A DNA stretch of 64,000 nucleotides from Prinia subflava (taxonomy: Eukaryota > Chordata > Aves > Passeriformes > Cisticolidae). The translations under genes were made by a program, and so were the position numbers. Shown piece by piece: positions 34,451 to 47,270 of this stretch (position 1 is the first letter of the stretch; each line of letters starts with the position of its first letter). The notes beneath the pieces were generated by a model. The model saw only the letters and a program-made list of their open reading frames with translations, made no database searches and had not been told where the DNA came from. Location: the NCBI RefSeq assembly GCF_021018805.1, contig NC_086259.1, positions 2,232,001-2,296,000 of the forward strand. The letters are read 5' to 3'.

Positions 34451-35290
34451 ATCACAGCATTGTTTACGTTGGCAAAGACCTCTAAGATCATTGAGTCCAA
34501 CCATTAACCCAACACAGCCAAGGCAACCATTAACCCATGTCCCCAAATGCCACATCCACACATCTTTTATGTCCACCCAGGGATAGTTATGCCAATGCTT
34601 GAAAACCTGTTCTGTGAAGACATTTTCCCTGTTATCCTACCAAAACTTCATTTGGCACAGCTTGAGGCCATTTCCTCTTGTCCTGTCCCTGTTCCCTGGA
34701 AGCACAGCTCAACACCCCTGGCTGTCTCCTGCTGTCAGGGAGGTGTACAGAGCCACAAGGTCCCCTTTGAGCCTCCTTTTCTGCAGGTTAACCCCCTTTC
34801 CCAGCTCCCTCAGCTGCTTCTGGAGCTCCAGCCCCTTCCCCAGCTCCATTCCCTTCCCTGAACATGCTCCAGCCCCTCCAGGTCTTTCCTGTAGTGAGGA
34901 GCCCACAACTGAGCACAACACTCAGGATGTGGCCTCAGCGGTGCCAAGTACAGGGTGACAATCACTGCCCTGGTCCTGGTGCACACCTGGGCGCTCCTGG
35001 GCTCTTGTTTAGCCACTGTCACCAGCACCCCCAGGGCCTTTCCCTCTGTGCACATTTCCAGTCCCTCTGCCCCAGCCTGTTGCTCTGCAAGGGGGTAGTT
35101 GTGACCCAAGGACAGAACCCAGCATTTTACCTTCTTGACTCTCACACTGATGGCTTCAGCCCATCCATCCAACCTGTCTTGATCCATCCCACAGCAGAGC
35201 CTTCTACTCTCCAGTAGGTCAACGCTCGCACCCAACTTGATGTCATCACTGGATTTAGCTGAATTTGCTGTAACTATGATCCCAGTTGGT
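34451..35290 (-). mobile_element. CR1 LINE fragment, 3' end, minus orientation
   Basis: It opens with a diverged form of the CR1 3' terminus in reverse (ATCACAGCATTGTTT, then AAGATCATTGAGTCCAACC) and runs through the long CR1 3' region. Familiar phrases include GAGGAGCCCACAACTGAGCA, GATGTGGCCTCAGCGGTGCC and GTTGTGACCCAAGGACAGAA. It is 5'-truncated, as most CR1 copies are, and encodes no intact protein. Confidence 0.85.
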
Positions 35291-37560
35291 GCAAAAGGCC
35301 TCATGCCTGGGGCAACTTGCAGATAAGAAAATTGGAAGGAGAAACTACTAAGCAAGATCTGAAAATAGTGAACAAGAGCGACCAGACATAGAGTAGGAGA
35401 CATCAGTCTTCATTGGGTGTCTAAGCTAGACATGAAAATGTCACCCACTAAACAGAGGGCATTGGTTTCTGGAATAAATTGCAGGTTGCTCCTCCATCAC
35501 CACTACTGGGCTGATCAGCAGCTGATCTATGTATTTTAAAAGTTATGGGGTTCACCATAACTTTTGATAAAACTCCAGAAGACAAAAAATATTTTCTTCC
35601 TGCTCAAAACTCATTTGAAATCCTATCATAGTTCTTGATAGAATTTCCACCATCTCTTAACACTTTGAGACAGCAAACCCAAGTTCCCATGCTGTTTAAG
35701 AACACATATTAAGAACTAGCTCATGTCTGCAGTACCTGCACTGTCCCTATGCTGTTGGTTACTGTCCCATCTGAAGACAATACATTAGAGAGCATAAATC
35801 ACTGCTCACACAAAGAGCACAGGAGAAGGACAAACTGAAAACTGTACAAGAAGTAAGAAACCATGAGGAGATCTGGTTTGCCAGAAGTGATAAAGTATCT
35901 ATCCAGCAACACATTTAAGAACAATTTCTTAAAGGTTTGCATCACAGCTGTAAAAAGAAATCATCAACCCCCCCTCATTTGTATGTACATGTCAGGGAAA
36001 CCATTGCCTTGAAGAACAAGGTCTGCTTTGGTTAGTCACAATAATTCAAGCAGTTAAGTGGACTATCCAAAAAACCCACGTTCATTAAAATTTGGAACGT
36101 TTAAACTATAGCAGGAATGTTAAAGCCAACTGATCAGTTAATTACTGGCTGCTCTGGTGAGGCAAATGAAAGCCAGAGACGCCCTCAGTGCCTCCAGCAC
36201 AGGAAGGGAACGGTGACATGCACAGGTGACACACCAAACGGGCCTGGCACTGCTGACCCTGGCACCGTGCTGGGTCTGCTGACTGAGAGTCCTCAAAGGC
36301 ACTGGGACAGGAGAGGAAATCGCTGTGTCAAGCTGTGTCTCTTACCATCTCAGGCCAGCGGCTGAAAACTCTGTGAGTCAAATGCAACAAGCATATCAGA
36401 GGGAAACAAAGCAGTGATAAATTCTGCTCTGTGAGGGTCAGGTATTGTGGGGCTCTAGTCTCACTTCAGGGTCTTCACCTGGAGTTTTCAAAGCTCACAT
36501 ACTGTGGATGGATGCACAACAGAGTAGGGCAGAAAATTAAAATGGTCTGTGTGGCAGGGTGCTGTGCCAAGCAGAGAATAACAAGAGTTATCTGCAGGAC
36601 CTGCAAGCCATGTGTTTAACTGCACAGTGGACATGGCTCCCAAATTTTTTTTTTCACAGAGCTTCATTGGTGATGCAAAAAAGGGGCTGGTGTCCCACAT
36701 CAGGTATTGCTGCCTGTCTCCCGAAAGGATGGTGATGACACTCCTCCACACATGGCTGTGCCTGGGAGTTACCCTTTTTCTCACTTCTTCCTGTGTCAGA
36801 AAAAGAATAGGGGGAAAAAGCATCACCGCCTTCTGCACCATTTACCTTCTGTTCCTTATCAGGGCATTTCCCAGCAAAGGAGAAGAGGAAGCTGGCTGGG
36901 CACAAGGCTGGGCCCCTCAGCACACTGTCACTGTCACACAAGAATCCTTTTGTAAAAATGGCAAGTCTTGGTCCTACAAACGTTATGGTCACTTTAGACA
37001 CATTCTACTGCTCCTAGTGATGTCTTAACTTGTGGAATAATTCATTTGCTACCTACATTCCTCACCTATAAAAGCTACAGCTGTAGTTTATTTGGCTCAT
37101 TCTTTTATCACCCCAATGTACTGCAGTTAATGGTAAAAGTTACAGACGTGCAACTGTATTTAGATACGCCTTCACCTGGCTATAAGTGTTATTTCATTCT
37201 CTATTTGAAAGAAAATATTTGTAACTTTTTTTAAAATTACTTACTCTCCTTGCAATCAGCTGCTAGCTGCTCACCTACCCACAGCACATTTTCAAATCTC
37301 TAGATAAAAACTTATTTTTGAAAGCCAGAAAACCCTATTTTTAAAATTTATAAATGTACTGCCAGTTAATGTATAATTGGCCAATCCTTTTCCAGAAGCC
37401 CCATCAGAATGGAGAAAAATTAATAAAAATGTCTGTATGGAAGAGTCCAGGAATGCCCATGAAAAGGGGCAGAAGTCCTTAAAGAATGTGCAATTCAAAC
37501 AGAATCAGAAAAGAAGGAAGGTGGACCAAGACAAAGTTTTCTTTAATGTTTCTTGGATAA
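35291..37560. other. Intergenic, nothing recognised
   Basis: AT-rich sequence with short unmatched open frames on both strands. No repeat or RNA gene identified. Confidence 0.6.
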
Positions 37561-37655
37561 GGCCTTGAGCAACCTGATGTAGAGGGAGGTGTCCCTGCAC
37601 ATGGGACTTGATGATCTTTAAGGTCTATTCCAACCCCTAACATTCTGCAGTTCTC
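37561..37655 (+). mobile_element. Short CR1 3'-end fragment, plus orientation
   Basis: The order GAGGTGTCCCTGCACATGG, then TTGATGATCTTTAAGGTC, then TTCCAACCCCTAACATTCT follows the CR1 3' consensus. Only about 95 bp remain. Confidence 0.75.
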
Positions 37656-39368
37656 ATTTTATTCTGCAACATACGGAAGAAAACCTGCTAAACCAGTGGC
37701 TCTGGCAGCCACCAGACAATGCTTTGATAAAGTATGATGGACTTCAGGGTATAATTTAGATTATTTCTTTTTCTGCATTAATCCCACTATCTTCAGAGGT
37801 GAAATATTTTCCTTGAGTATGAAGTTAGGCAGCTATTGCACTCCATATCACCTTTCCCAAAAGTCTTATGGCTTTCTTGGAACCCATGTCCAAGGGTCTC
37901 CTGCAGCAGGAATTTGCTTGCAGGCTTAGCAGGCACAGTCAGGGAGGACAAAGGAGGAGATGCCCAAGGCTGCTGTTTTCCTTGAGCTGGATCCTCAACT
38001 GCAGCCTTGTGTCTGAGCATGCAGACACAAAGAGAGCAGCACTCTGTGGAGAGGTTTCTGCAGAGACTCAGCAGTGCTCCCGTGTGAAACAGGAGAGGAG
38101 GTGAGCCTGGCTGGCTGTGACATGCCAGCTGCCCCTGTTTGTGAAGAACAGCCAAGCACTCTTGATGTGGTGCATGAGCATCTCTGCGTGCTTTGTCCAA
38201 AATCTCCGCAGTTCACTATCACTGCTTTGTATCTGCTCCTGAAGAGGGCAAAGGTTTTGTTTGCCCTTACAGCACTTCCCACCTCAAAAGAGCCCAAATC
38301 CCATATATATGAACTCACTTTAAGTACTGTTCTCAATATATACAATCCACATGCAGAGGTGTAAGTAGGCTGACTTACAACAGCTGAAGGGCTGCATGCA
38401 AAGTTCTCCTTTTAGAGGGAAGCTGGTCACATCAGATTCACTGACAAAGGTTACAGAGTATTTTACATGTTTCCCAAGATAACTCATTAGGGGCAGATGA
38501 TAACACCACTTACATGTACATAAGCACATTTCCTCTCACTGTGCTCGTAGCTACTCCTCACTCCCTCGTGTACCAAATACCCTGTTTTATCAGGAGGAAA
38601 TTCTCCCTGCCTGAGCTGTAGATCCACACCCGAGGACAGGCAGCAGAGGCAATGCCCACTGTGGCACAGCCTGGCACCAGGCCATGGCCAAAGATGGGCA
38701 CCAGACTGCGGTGCTGCTTTGGGGATGGCTTCTGGATGCTGCCCCACAGCCTCCCCCAAAGCACAGGTCTGCGAGCACAGCAAGATGAACCCGCCTGAGG
38801 CTTGCTGAGTTTGGGTCTCAGGTGGAAGGAAAAAGCTGCAGTATGCAGAACTAAAGCAAAGGTGGACAAAAGGTGGGAGAGCCAGAGGTGACCCAGCCAG
38901 GGGCTGGGTTGAAGAGAGATGGTTGGTCATTGCTCAGCCTCCTGCATGGTGCCAAGTGCACTGGCTTTGAAGGATGTGGAAATATCACCAGAGGACCTTT
39001 TCCAGCAGAAATACCAAAGTTATTTCGAAGCTGATACCCTTGAGGAGCGTCCTCTGTCCTCCACAGTGCTTCCTGGTGTGCCCAGCAGAGCCAGCTACCA
39101 AAGTGAGTGCTAGAAAGGCAAGAACAGCCGCTCCAGTTCCTGTCCTACTCTGCCAAAATGGCTGGAAGCTGAGGGCCAGCACAAGAGCTCATCGAGCCCC
39201 AGGCTGTGTCAGGAACCCCCAGAGCTCTGCTGTGTTCCTGCCTGAGGAGATCAGTAATGGCTGTTTGGGACACCCTGCAGGAGACCCTCCTGCTGTGCCT
39301 GCTGCTGTGACCTGCAGTGAACTCCACTGAGTCCTACCACAGCAAGGCCACGTTCAACTGTGTAGCTA

Positions 39369-39412
39369 TCTCTTTTTTTTTTCTTTCTTTCTTTTTTTTT
39401 TCCTTCTTTTTT
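39369..39412. repeat. T-rich/CT polypyrimidine tract
   Basis: Runs of T interrupted by CTTT and CCTT units. Confidence 0.9.
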
Positions 39413-39759
39413 GATAGTAGAAGATTCTGGAACTCACTAAAAATAAGTTTGTTTGGGTTTTTAAGCCTAATTCAAACATATTTGTATCATTTTTCAAGAT
39501 GGCACCTCCCCCTTACGCCTACTTGACAACAGATTTGTCAGTCATTAAGAATGCTCTGTATGCACAGAAATATCTCGGGTTACTTTTCCCATAATCAAAA
39601 GAAAACAAATCCCAGAGCAGCCCTGGCAGGCCACTTCCGGCCAGCACTGCTGCCCCCCCTGAGACACATCGGCCTCAGCTGCTGCCTTCAGAGGGCAAAC
39701 AGGGGAGTTTGCTTCCAACATAAAAATAGACACTGAAACAAACAGACCTTCCCCCCTTC

Positions 39760-39799
39760 AAAAAAAAAAAAAAAAACCAAAAAAACAAAACAACAACAA

Positions 39800-39832
<33 letters not shown>

Positions 39833-39900
39833 ACAAAAAAAACCACAAAAAAAAAACCCAAAAAAAGGCAAAAATAAAAACTACAACACCCCCCCCAAAA
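39760..39900. repeat. A-rich low-complexity tract, (A)n with CAA and CCACA interruptions
   Basis: About 140 bp almost wholly of A, with CAACAACAAC and repeated CCAC(A)n. It creates long Phe-rich phantom open frames on the minus strand. Confidence 0.95.
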
Positions 39901-42323
39901 CCCACAAACAAGCAAATAAACAAGAAACCCACCAAGCTCTAGCCCAGCTACTTGTCTATTAAGGATATTCCAAGCCATTATTTAGATGTACATGAGTGCT
40001 TGGGCTGGATGAGGCAGCGCAGAGGTTCTGTCCTTGCTCTGCTCCTCTGGCTGGTGCTCCCAGCACCCCGTGAGCAGGGCTGGCCCAGCTCAGCCCAGCT
40101 CAGCTTCCAGGGCGCCCTCTCCCACTGCCTGCGGGTGCTCACAGGCTTCCTCCTAAAAGGCCCTTCCTGATTACAGGGGATTGGCATTTAGAACGAACTG
40201 CAAAGTTTTTTACCTCATTATCCTCCTTTAAATCTCTCCCTAATACCTTCATCTGCTGCTATGGTTAAATGAATTTTGCCAATTAGAGATGGTAACATGC
40301 TATGGCTGTGACCTGTATCTATCTATCCTGCTTAAATTTGGACAGTAAGTTTCTGAGGGAAAAAAACCCTGGTTTTAATTACAAGGAAGACAGTCCTGCA
40401 ACACTACAAGTTTACAAGTAAACACCAGCAAATCTTTCAGTATTGCCAAAATCTTGGCCTAATGTAATAGCAGTTCTGCTATAGGAAGAATTTTTATATC
40501 TAGCACTGAAAGCTGTCCTTATTAAAATGAAAAATAAAAACTGAAAAAAAATCTTATCACAGCCATCCTTAGCAGTACCATTCCTGCACTGGGTTTACAA
40601 TGCTAGATGTAAATTAAAGAGATTCCATAAGCAGTTTGCAATAATTTACTCAATTAGCCTTTTGCTTTCCCTGTCTATTTTATGTAACATTGGTGAGAAA
40701 ATTGCTGGCTGCTATCTAGAATTGTTGACGAAAGCTTCTGGAATGCTTTGCATTCTTGTGATGGGGACCTTAGCAGAGACCACTGTCGGCACTCTTGGGT
40801 CTACAAGGTCAGATGAGTCACTGCAGCGTCTCCTTTTCACGTCTGATCAACTGTGCAAAATCCTGGGGACAAATACTCCTGCACATTACTCTTATGTCCT
40901 GGGGATCTTCATTCAAAACCATTCAGAGAAAACAAGCATGAAACAAGGCTGCGAAGTGACATCATTTAAGAATTTCAGCAGAGTTACAAAAAACATCTGG
41001 GGGCCTAAACCAACCTTTTGCTACCCACATACAGTACCCAGCACAATGGAGACCTAATGTGTTATTGTGCCCCTAGACTTAGTGGCTTAATAAACAATTC
41101 TGCAGATCTGCTAATTCATTAGATGTCTCACCTTATGCATTTACAGCAGCTTTGAACATCCCAAGATCTTTAATCCTCATCTAGGCCTCTTTCCTTAAAA
41201 ATATGTATCATCACACTGGATGTGCTACCATGGAAATGCAAAATAAATGTTCTGTATCATCATGTTTTTTTGCTGTGGAGTTGCACAAGTTTTACCCCAG
41301 AGAGCTCTGAAAAAGAAGAAAATTACAGTAGCTTCAATCACAACAAAATATTCAGAAGGTGAAGCTCAAACACATAAAGGATTCCAATTGTGAAAGATTT
41401 TTCACTGCTGTTCCTGAGAAGAAATAACCAGAGGCACCACTGAGCATTGTCAAACCCCTGCTGCATCAGCCTTTATGTATGTAGGATTCCACAAACCACT
41501 GCACTGGGATTTTATATTCATGTTTAAGCCAAAACCTAGTTCTTGTTCTTTGCTAATAAGAGGGGAAGGGCATGGGCAGGGGAATGTACAGAGACTAGAG
41601 CATGGCAGAGAGAAGAGCAAGGAGAGAAGACAGTGCCCAAGGAAAACAACTGCCTGTCTTTCATTTGGAGGCAAATTTCTTCTCAGGGCTGGGTTTCGTG
41701 AAAAACAGCAGCCGAGCGTGGCTCCTGAGGGAATGTGTTGGCCTTGGCAAAGCCACTCAGCCTGGGGGCACAGCCAGGTCTTGGGACAACTTAATCTTCC
41801 CAAAGCTCTTGGTCCATGAACAAGGCTTGGTACAACTCCCCATCCCTTAGGACACTTGAGGATCACCAGAAGTCAGGGACAGACCCACTGCCCTGTGTTC
41901 CCTGGCAGAGTGGACATCCCCCTCCTGACCATCCTTGTGTCCCATGGGGAGCACCGTGTGGCCTCCAAGTAGCAGGAGCATTTGGAAAGCTCTGGACCGG
42001 ATGTTACACATGTAGACTCTCCCTTTAATGTTCATATCCAGGCCTCGAAGCAAAAAACAGCAATGCCACACAGCTGCAGCAGTCACATCCCAGTCACCAG
42101 CATAATTTTTGTGGTGGACTCAGCTCCACACAGATAAAGGTGTCTGCAGCCAGTGACAAGCTTATGCTTAGTTAAATACCTTCATTCCTTGATTTCTTAA
42201 CTTTCAAAAAGATGATACTGAAGTAGAGGTGTGAAAACACAGAAGCTTTCTATTTGAGAGTGGCCTGCTTCCCAACTTTTAAAATACTTGTGTACAGGAC
42301 ACTGCAGAATGCCATACAGCCAC

Positions 42324-42496
42324 CTAGTGCTGGGAAAAAATAATTTCCCCACATCTGGGACTGTCCTCTGCAGTCCCACTTGTGCAGTTGAGACCAAGTG
42401 TCCTACAAGGAGGAACAAAAGCCAAGTCTCTGCAAAAGTCATGATTGCACTTCCAGTTATGGACAGCAGCAAGCCTGAGAACAAATGGCCGATGAA
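42324..42496 (-). CDS. Candidate minus-strand exon B, unrecognised
   Basis: On the minus strand an acceptor TTTCCTGTGTGCAG precedes 42496. Two frames stay open. One is strongly hydrophobic (FIGHLFSGLLLSITGS and onward), like one or two membrane helices. The other is Cys-rich (N-W-K-C-N-H-D-F-C-R-D-L) and reaches a stop at 42324. Both frames are compatible with candidate exon A upstream. No clear strong donor follows. This may be chance. Confidence 0.18.
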
Positions 42497-42857
42497 CTGC
42501 ACACAGGAAACACGCTTTTCTCCTGATAAAGACAAGGAAAGACATCCCACAAATGCCATGGCTGTGGTTTCTGTTGTCTGTGGCACATCTCCTCAGCACT
42601 CTGGGTTCAGCTGAGTAGCAAGCAGATCTGCTTATTTTCAAGGGTACCCAAGCTGCCCTCCCCACTGCTGGCTCTCCCAACTGTGCCTCACCAAGCATGT
42701 TGCTCTCTTCTTAAAAGGGAACTACCAAGATTTTCTTCAGTCAAAACCATCTAATTTCACAGCAATTCCTTGCCCTGATAGGACTGAGACTTCCTGTCCT
42801 CACATCTAATCATGGCTATAAAATGAAAGCATAGCATACTCCTTCCAAGTCACTCAC

Positions 42858-42948
42858 TTCTACATTCACCTGCTCCTGTGGGGTGGCATACGCAGTTGTA
42901 TGGAGCTCTACAGTGGAACAGATCAAGGAACCAATCTGGATTAAAACT
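42858..42948 (-). CDS. Candidate minus-strand exon A, unrecognised
   Basis: A 91-nt segment on the minus strand has a long pyrimidine tract (CCTGTCTTTCTTTTTCTC) before AG and a perfect GTGAGT donor at 42857-42852. Two reading frames are open: V-L-I-Q-I-G-S-L-I-C-S-T and S-F-N-P-D-W-F-L-D-L-F-H-C. Splice signals this good around an open segment are suggestive, but I match neither translation to a family. Confidence 0.22.
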
Positions 42949-43568
42949 CTTCCAGCAAAGAGAAAAAGAAAGACAGGAAAAAAGGGTTTGCATTCAGGCA
43001 GATCTATTACTGGGTCCTGTTCATCACATGGGGAAACAGACACTTGTGCCAGCAGGAGACTGGGGCAGGACTGGCAGCAGATATGTTCAGCAAACTGCAG
43101 TCCCAGTCATCATCTCTGCTCACCATGGCCAGAAACAGCCAGCAAAAATCTGGAATATGCCCTGCCATGCCTCCACTAGGGCATAGCCCTGACCAAAATC
43201 AGGTTAGTTAGTTAAACCTTTCTTTGAAACCTGTGTTTTTCCATAGCTTCTAGACTAGTTGCCTGGAACATGGTAGAGCTAACCCCACTCAGGATGCATG
43301 CCATTTGAATGCCAGTTTGGAATATCCGACTTTATTGGGGGTTTTCCCCTTAGAATTTGAAAATATTCTGCCACGCAGCTAGCTAACCAGGTCTTAGAGG
43401 GATATGGTTTCTTGTTCTCTTGCTTATAAGGGAAACTTGAAACAGAATTATACTGGCCTCGTACTAAAGGTCAGCGTTGTGGGGAAAGATGACTTGTTAG
43501 GAATTCAGTCAGGAAGTTTAACACAAATAATCCAGCTTGAAGTTCTGTGAGAACAAGTCCCAGCCAAC

Positions 43569-43569
<1 letters not shown>

Positions 43570-43613
<44 letters not shown>
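43570..43613. repeat. Poly(A) run of 44
   Basis: Uninterrupted A homopolymer. No AATAAA or target-site duplication is evident beside it, so a retrogene tail is not supported. Confidence 0.97.
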
Positions 43614-43615
<2 letters not shown>

Positions 43616-46600
43616 AGTGCTGATAGAACTAATTTAAGTATTAAATCTTTTGGTCCAAGCATTTTTCCACTGATAAGCTCAGAGGCTTTTAAAGCTGCCA
43701 TGTGAAAAATTATTTAGCTAGGTGTGAAAGAGATATATATTGGTACCTTCCCAGATAAACCCAGGCTTTTATCAGGAGTTTTGCGCAGGAATGAGCAGGA
43801 ACAAGCATGAGAAGGAACAAAGTGTTTTGTTATGCATTACTGTGGAGATAGATTGCACTGTGCAGAGTGTCACAAATACTTGTGGTAAAGCTTTAGGCTT
43901 CCTTGAACTATTTTAGCAAAATGTTCATGCCATGAAAGAGGGAGAAAAGCTAATAAAACCCAACAGCTATTTGCAAATAACTACTGCTTTATTAGTAGAG
44001 AACTGCCTTGCATTTGTACAAATGCCTTCTGTATCTGTAAAACTGCATTAGCCTCTATAAGGCTACATCATAAATTACATTTGGAACTTTTTAGGACTTA
44101 CTGAACGTCTTTCTGGGCTTTCTCTATTCCAATCCCACTAGAAACAGGTGTTAAAAACAGGTATTAGAATTAGTAAAAAATAGTAGATGCTCTACCTTCA
44201 AGTCACTATCAGCCTTGAAATTATGCCTTCAAAAAAAATTAGAAAGCATTTATGTTTTAGAGAATACATTTGTATTTGTGTGTATGTAAATACCTATGTC
44301 CATGTGGTTTTTTAATAAAGTCCACAGGGATGCAGTGGGTTAGGAGTTCCCTCCCAAAACTGCAGAAAAGAGAAGAACATGAGTAGTTGATTCCTCACAG
44401 ATCTATCACTCTCTTGTAGGTCTGACTGAAGCCAAACGGGCTATAAAGCACCCGCATCCAAAAATCTAAATCCAGACTCCACCAGTCTGGTTTTGTTTTT
44501 CCAGCTGACCAGAAGTTGTTACCAAGAAATTAGACTTTTAATCCCCTCTGCCATTTCAGAGCGTTCAGTTCCACCAGGAAGTGCTGCTCACATCAAACTC
44601 GTTGTACCTGGGGCTGGAGAAACATTAAAACCAGCTGAGCTGCAGGCGTCCTGTGACAGTCACATCACCCAGAGAGCGTCAGGAGTGCCACAGTCAGGGG
44701 CGAAACTGTGCTGCAGGCAGGAACGACAGGAACAAACCAAGAAGTCTGTCGTGTTCTTAAAAGAACTCCACTCATTTCCAGAGCTGCTGAGCGGGAACAA
44801 TAATCAGTTCATTTTGAAAGGATACCAGGGAGATTTAAATTCACTTTCTATACCGGAATCTAACAGGACAACAGACAATCTATCCAATCCTAGTAATAAA
44901 ATAGTTTTCATGTTTTATAGACAAACACATGGATAATTTTGCAGTTAAGAGTTACTGTAATCCACATTTAACAAGCAAATATGCACTTTATGAACAGGAA
45001 TTGGCACAGTTCGCACTTCAGACTTTCCAAAGACGTCTGCGCTGTGTCACCTGCACGCCCAGTCCCACCCCGTGCGATGCCACACGATCGTGACTCACTG
45101 CTGCCCTCTTTATTCCAGCAGCAGCTCCGGTGCAGGGTAAATACAACAGCGCCAGGAATCTTTCTCCCACTCGGTGACTCAGTCTCCACTACTTGGCTAT
45201 TTGTTCTCTCTTCTCAGCAAGAGTAACTCGGAGGAAGTTACACTTCACTCGGAAGAAAACCCCCATGCCTGTAGTTCGGGCTGGGGAGAGCACAGCAGAA
45301 AGCAGAACCGACCCACTGAGTGCTCCTCACAAGCAGCACGAGGTTTTGCCACCCAAGGTGTTGTAATCAGACCCTAACCCGTGCCTGTTCCCTTTCAGCT
45401 CTAATGAAGCATCAGCAAAGGGATAACAGATCTGCAGCCTCTCCCTTTACCCCTGTCTCTGGGAGACAGGTGCAGCCCCAAGAAGGGTTCACAAAATGGA
45501 TTCAGATGTGACAGATTTGTAAATTCACAGGCAGCTCTCCGGAAAAGCTTGCTGCTGCCAAAAATGTGCTCTTTGGAACACCACTGAATGTCTTCTGTGT
45601 TTATAGTAATGGTCTCACTCCGTTCAGTTCCTCAAGAGAAAGGATCAGAAGGACATCAAAGACATATTAGATCTTAGGGTGTTTAAATGGAAGTGTTGGC
45701 ACCGGTGCTCTTGCTCCAGCTGGTTAGCAGGGAGAGGTGCAAGTGCTCTCCCAGAGCAACCGCGGTGTTTTCCAATGCATGTGGAACACTTATTTCAATG
45801 GGAGCCCATTCGCACATCCCCCAGATCTCAATTTCCTAGATAAGGTTATAGTAATGCATAACCACAACAAATCCAGCTCTGCCTTGAATGGGAGAGATGT
45901 TTTTAAAAAACGGCTTTTGGAAGGTTAGTTTTTCTGTACCATATAAAAATATGAATTTAATCCACAGCCACTTTATTTTTTGTTGACTTGCTTGAGACTT
46001 CTTTTTCAGCTTTTCTTGTTTCTCAAACCAGCAAAAATGAAGAAATTCCCTGAAGTGTCATTTTTAATGCTGAACATTAAAGGCAAATGTTCCTTTTGGC
46101 CAAACCCACAAAAGTTCCTTCAACTTTGCTCTTCACTTGTAATTAAGAGTCAGACAGTCTATTAGTTATTCTGCTTCATGAGTAAGTCTACAATGTACTG
46201 AAAAATAAGAAACAGCAACACGAACCCAAAGAATAAAATTCCTCTCAAATCTTCATTTATATATGTCATTCCAGCAAAGCCCTTTGGCATGACTGTAGCA
46301 CAGCAACAACCTCCTTTTTATGCCCTGGTTTTCAAACAAACCTGTTAAACTTCAGGGAAAATTACTAATGAGAAAGCCTGTATGTTCTCTTGCTCTTTGC
46401 TTGTGTATAATATCTGTGAAACAGAGAATTAAGTTATCAAAGGCGTCTTAAATGACACCCTATTGCTAAAAGACAGTGACAACTTCAGACAGCAGAATAT
46501 TTTGTGTTTCCTCCAGAACCCTCTTTCTCCAACAAAGGATGTCAAGTAGAGTCCTAAAGTACCAGCTTAACTTAAAGCCTATGAATCATGCTGTAATCAA

Positions 46601-47246
46601 GCAGCACAATCACCATTTCCAAGCACCAAGTCCTGACAGTCATCTCCTGAGCAGCAGAGAGCTCACAGGGGTGATGGTGTTCAGGAGGTTTGGAGTTTGC
46701 CATTTTTAACTCTCCACATCTGAAACAGCCCCACAGCAGAGCACTGTGGTGTGAAACAAGCAGAGTCCTAAATTAATACCTTATTAAGGATTCCCTTTGT
46801 GTTTCTCACACTCTCCTTCTCCACCAGAGGAAGATGAGGCTCCCCACAGGACTGGCAGCTCTGTGCAGCACCGTCCCTCCTGTGCCCCTGCCTCCAGTTA
46901 AACACCAGTGTGACAGCAGTGACACACAACAGCTGTCCCAGAACATTTTCTTACTTCCACGGGCCTGGGAGAATCTCCCATCAGCAACTCCCTGCTCAAT
47001 GTCACATCTACCCTCTCAAGCCACCTGGGGCTTTTAAAATCTCTAGAGCAGCAGTGACGGCATCCAAGGGGGAAATACTAAACCTCCTAGTCCTGGAATA
47101 CTCTTGCAGTTTTTAGGGTACTTTTGCCAACTTGAAGGACTAAAATAGATGAGAAGGCCTCTTTTGCCATCCCTCTCCCTCCCACACCAATTACTGATGA
47201 AGTCTTTCCATGGTTGTGAATGTTTCATGGAGCTCATGAGGAGTAG

Positions 47247-47270
47247 TAAACAAACAAACAAACAAATAAA
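47247..47270. repeat. (CAAA)n microsatellite, short
   Basis: About five CAAA units ending in a TAAA variant. Confidence 0.85.

Larger units (their letters stand above)
37656..42323. other. Intergenic, no gene recognised
   Basis: Mixed sequence containing two homopolymer-rich tracts (39369-39412 and 39760-39900). Open frames are short, and those on the minus strand near 39.7-39.9 kb are poly(A) artefacts. Confidence 0.6.

Noticed and set aside
34547..35403. Open frames of 104-197 codons on both strands
   Set aside because: They lie inside a CR1 fragment and do not encode its reverse transcriptase intact.
39675..39978. Phe/Val-rich hydrophobic minus-strand frames resembling membrane proteins
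   Set aside because: Translation of a poly(A)-rich low-complexity tract.
44493..44936. 147-codon plus-strand frame
   Set aside because: Longest unexplained frame in its region but unmatched, single and without flanking splice or promoter signals.
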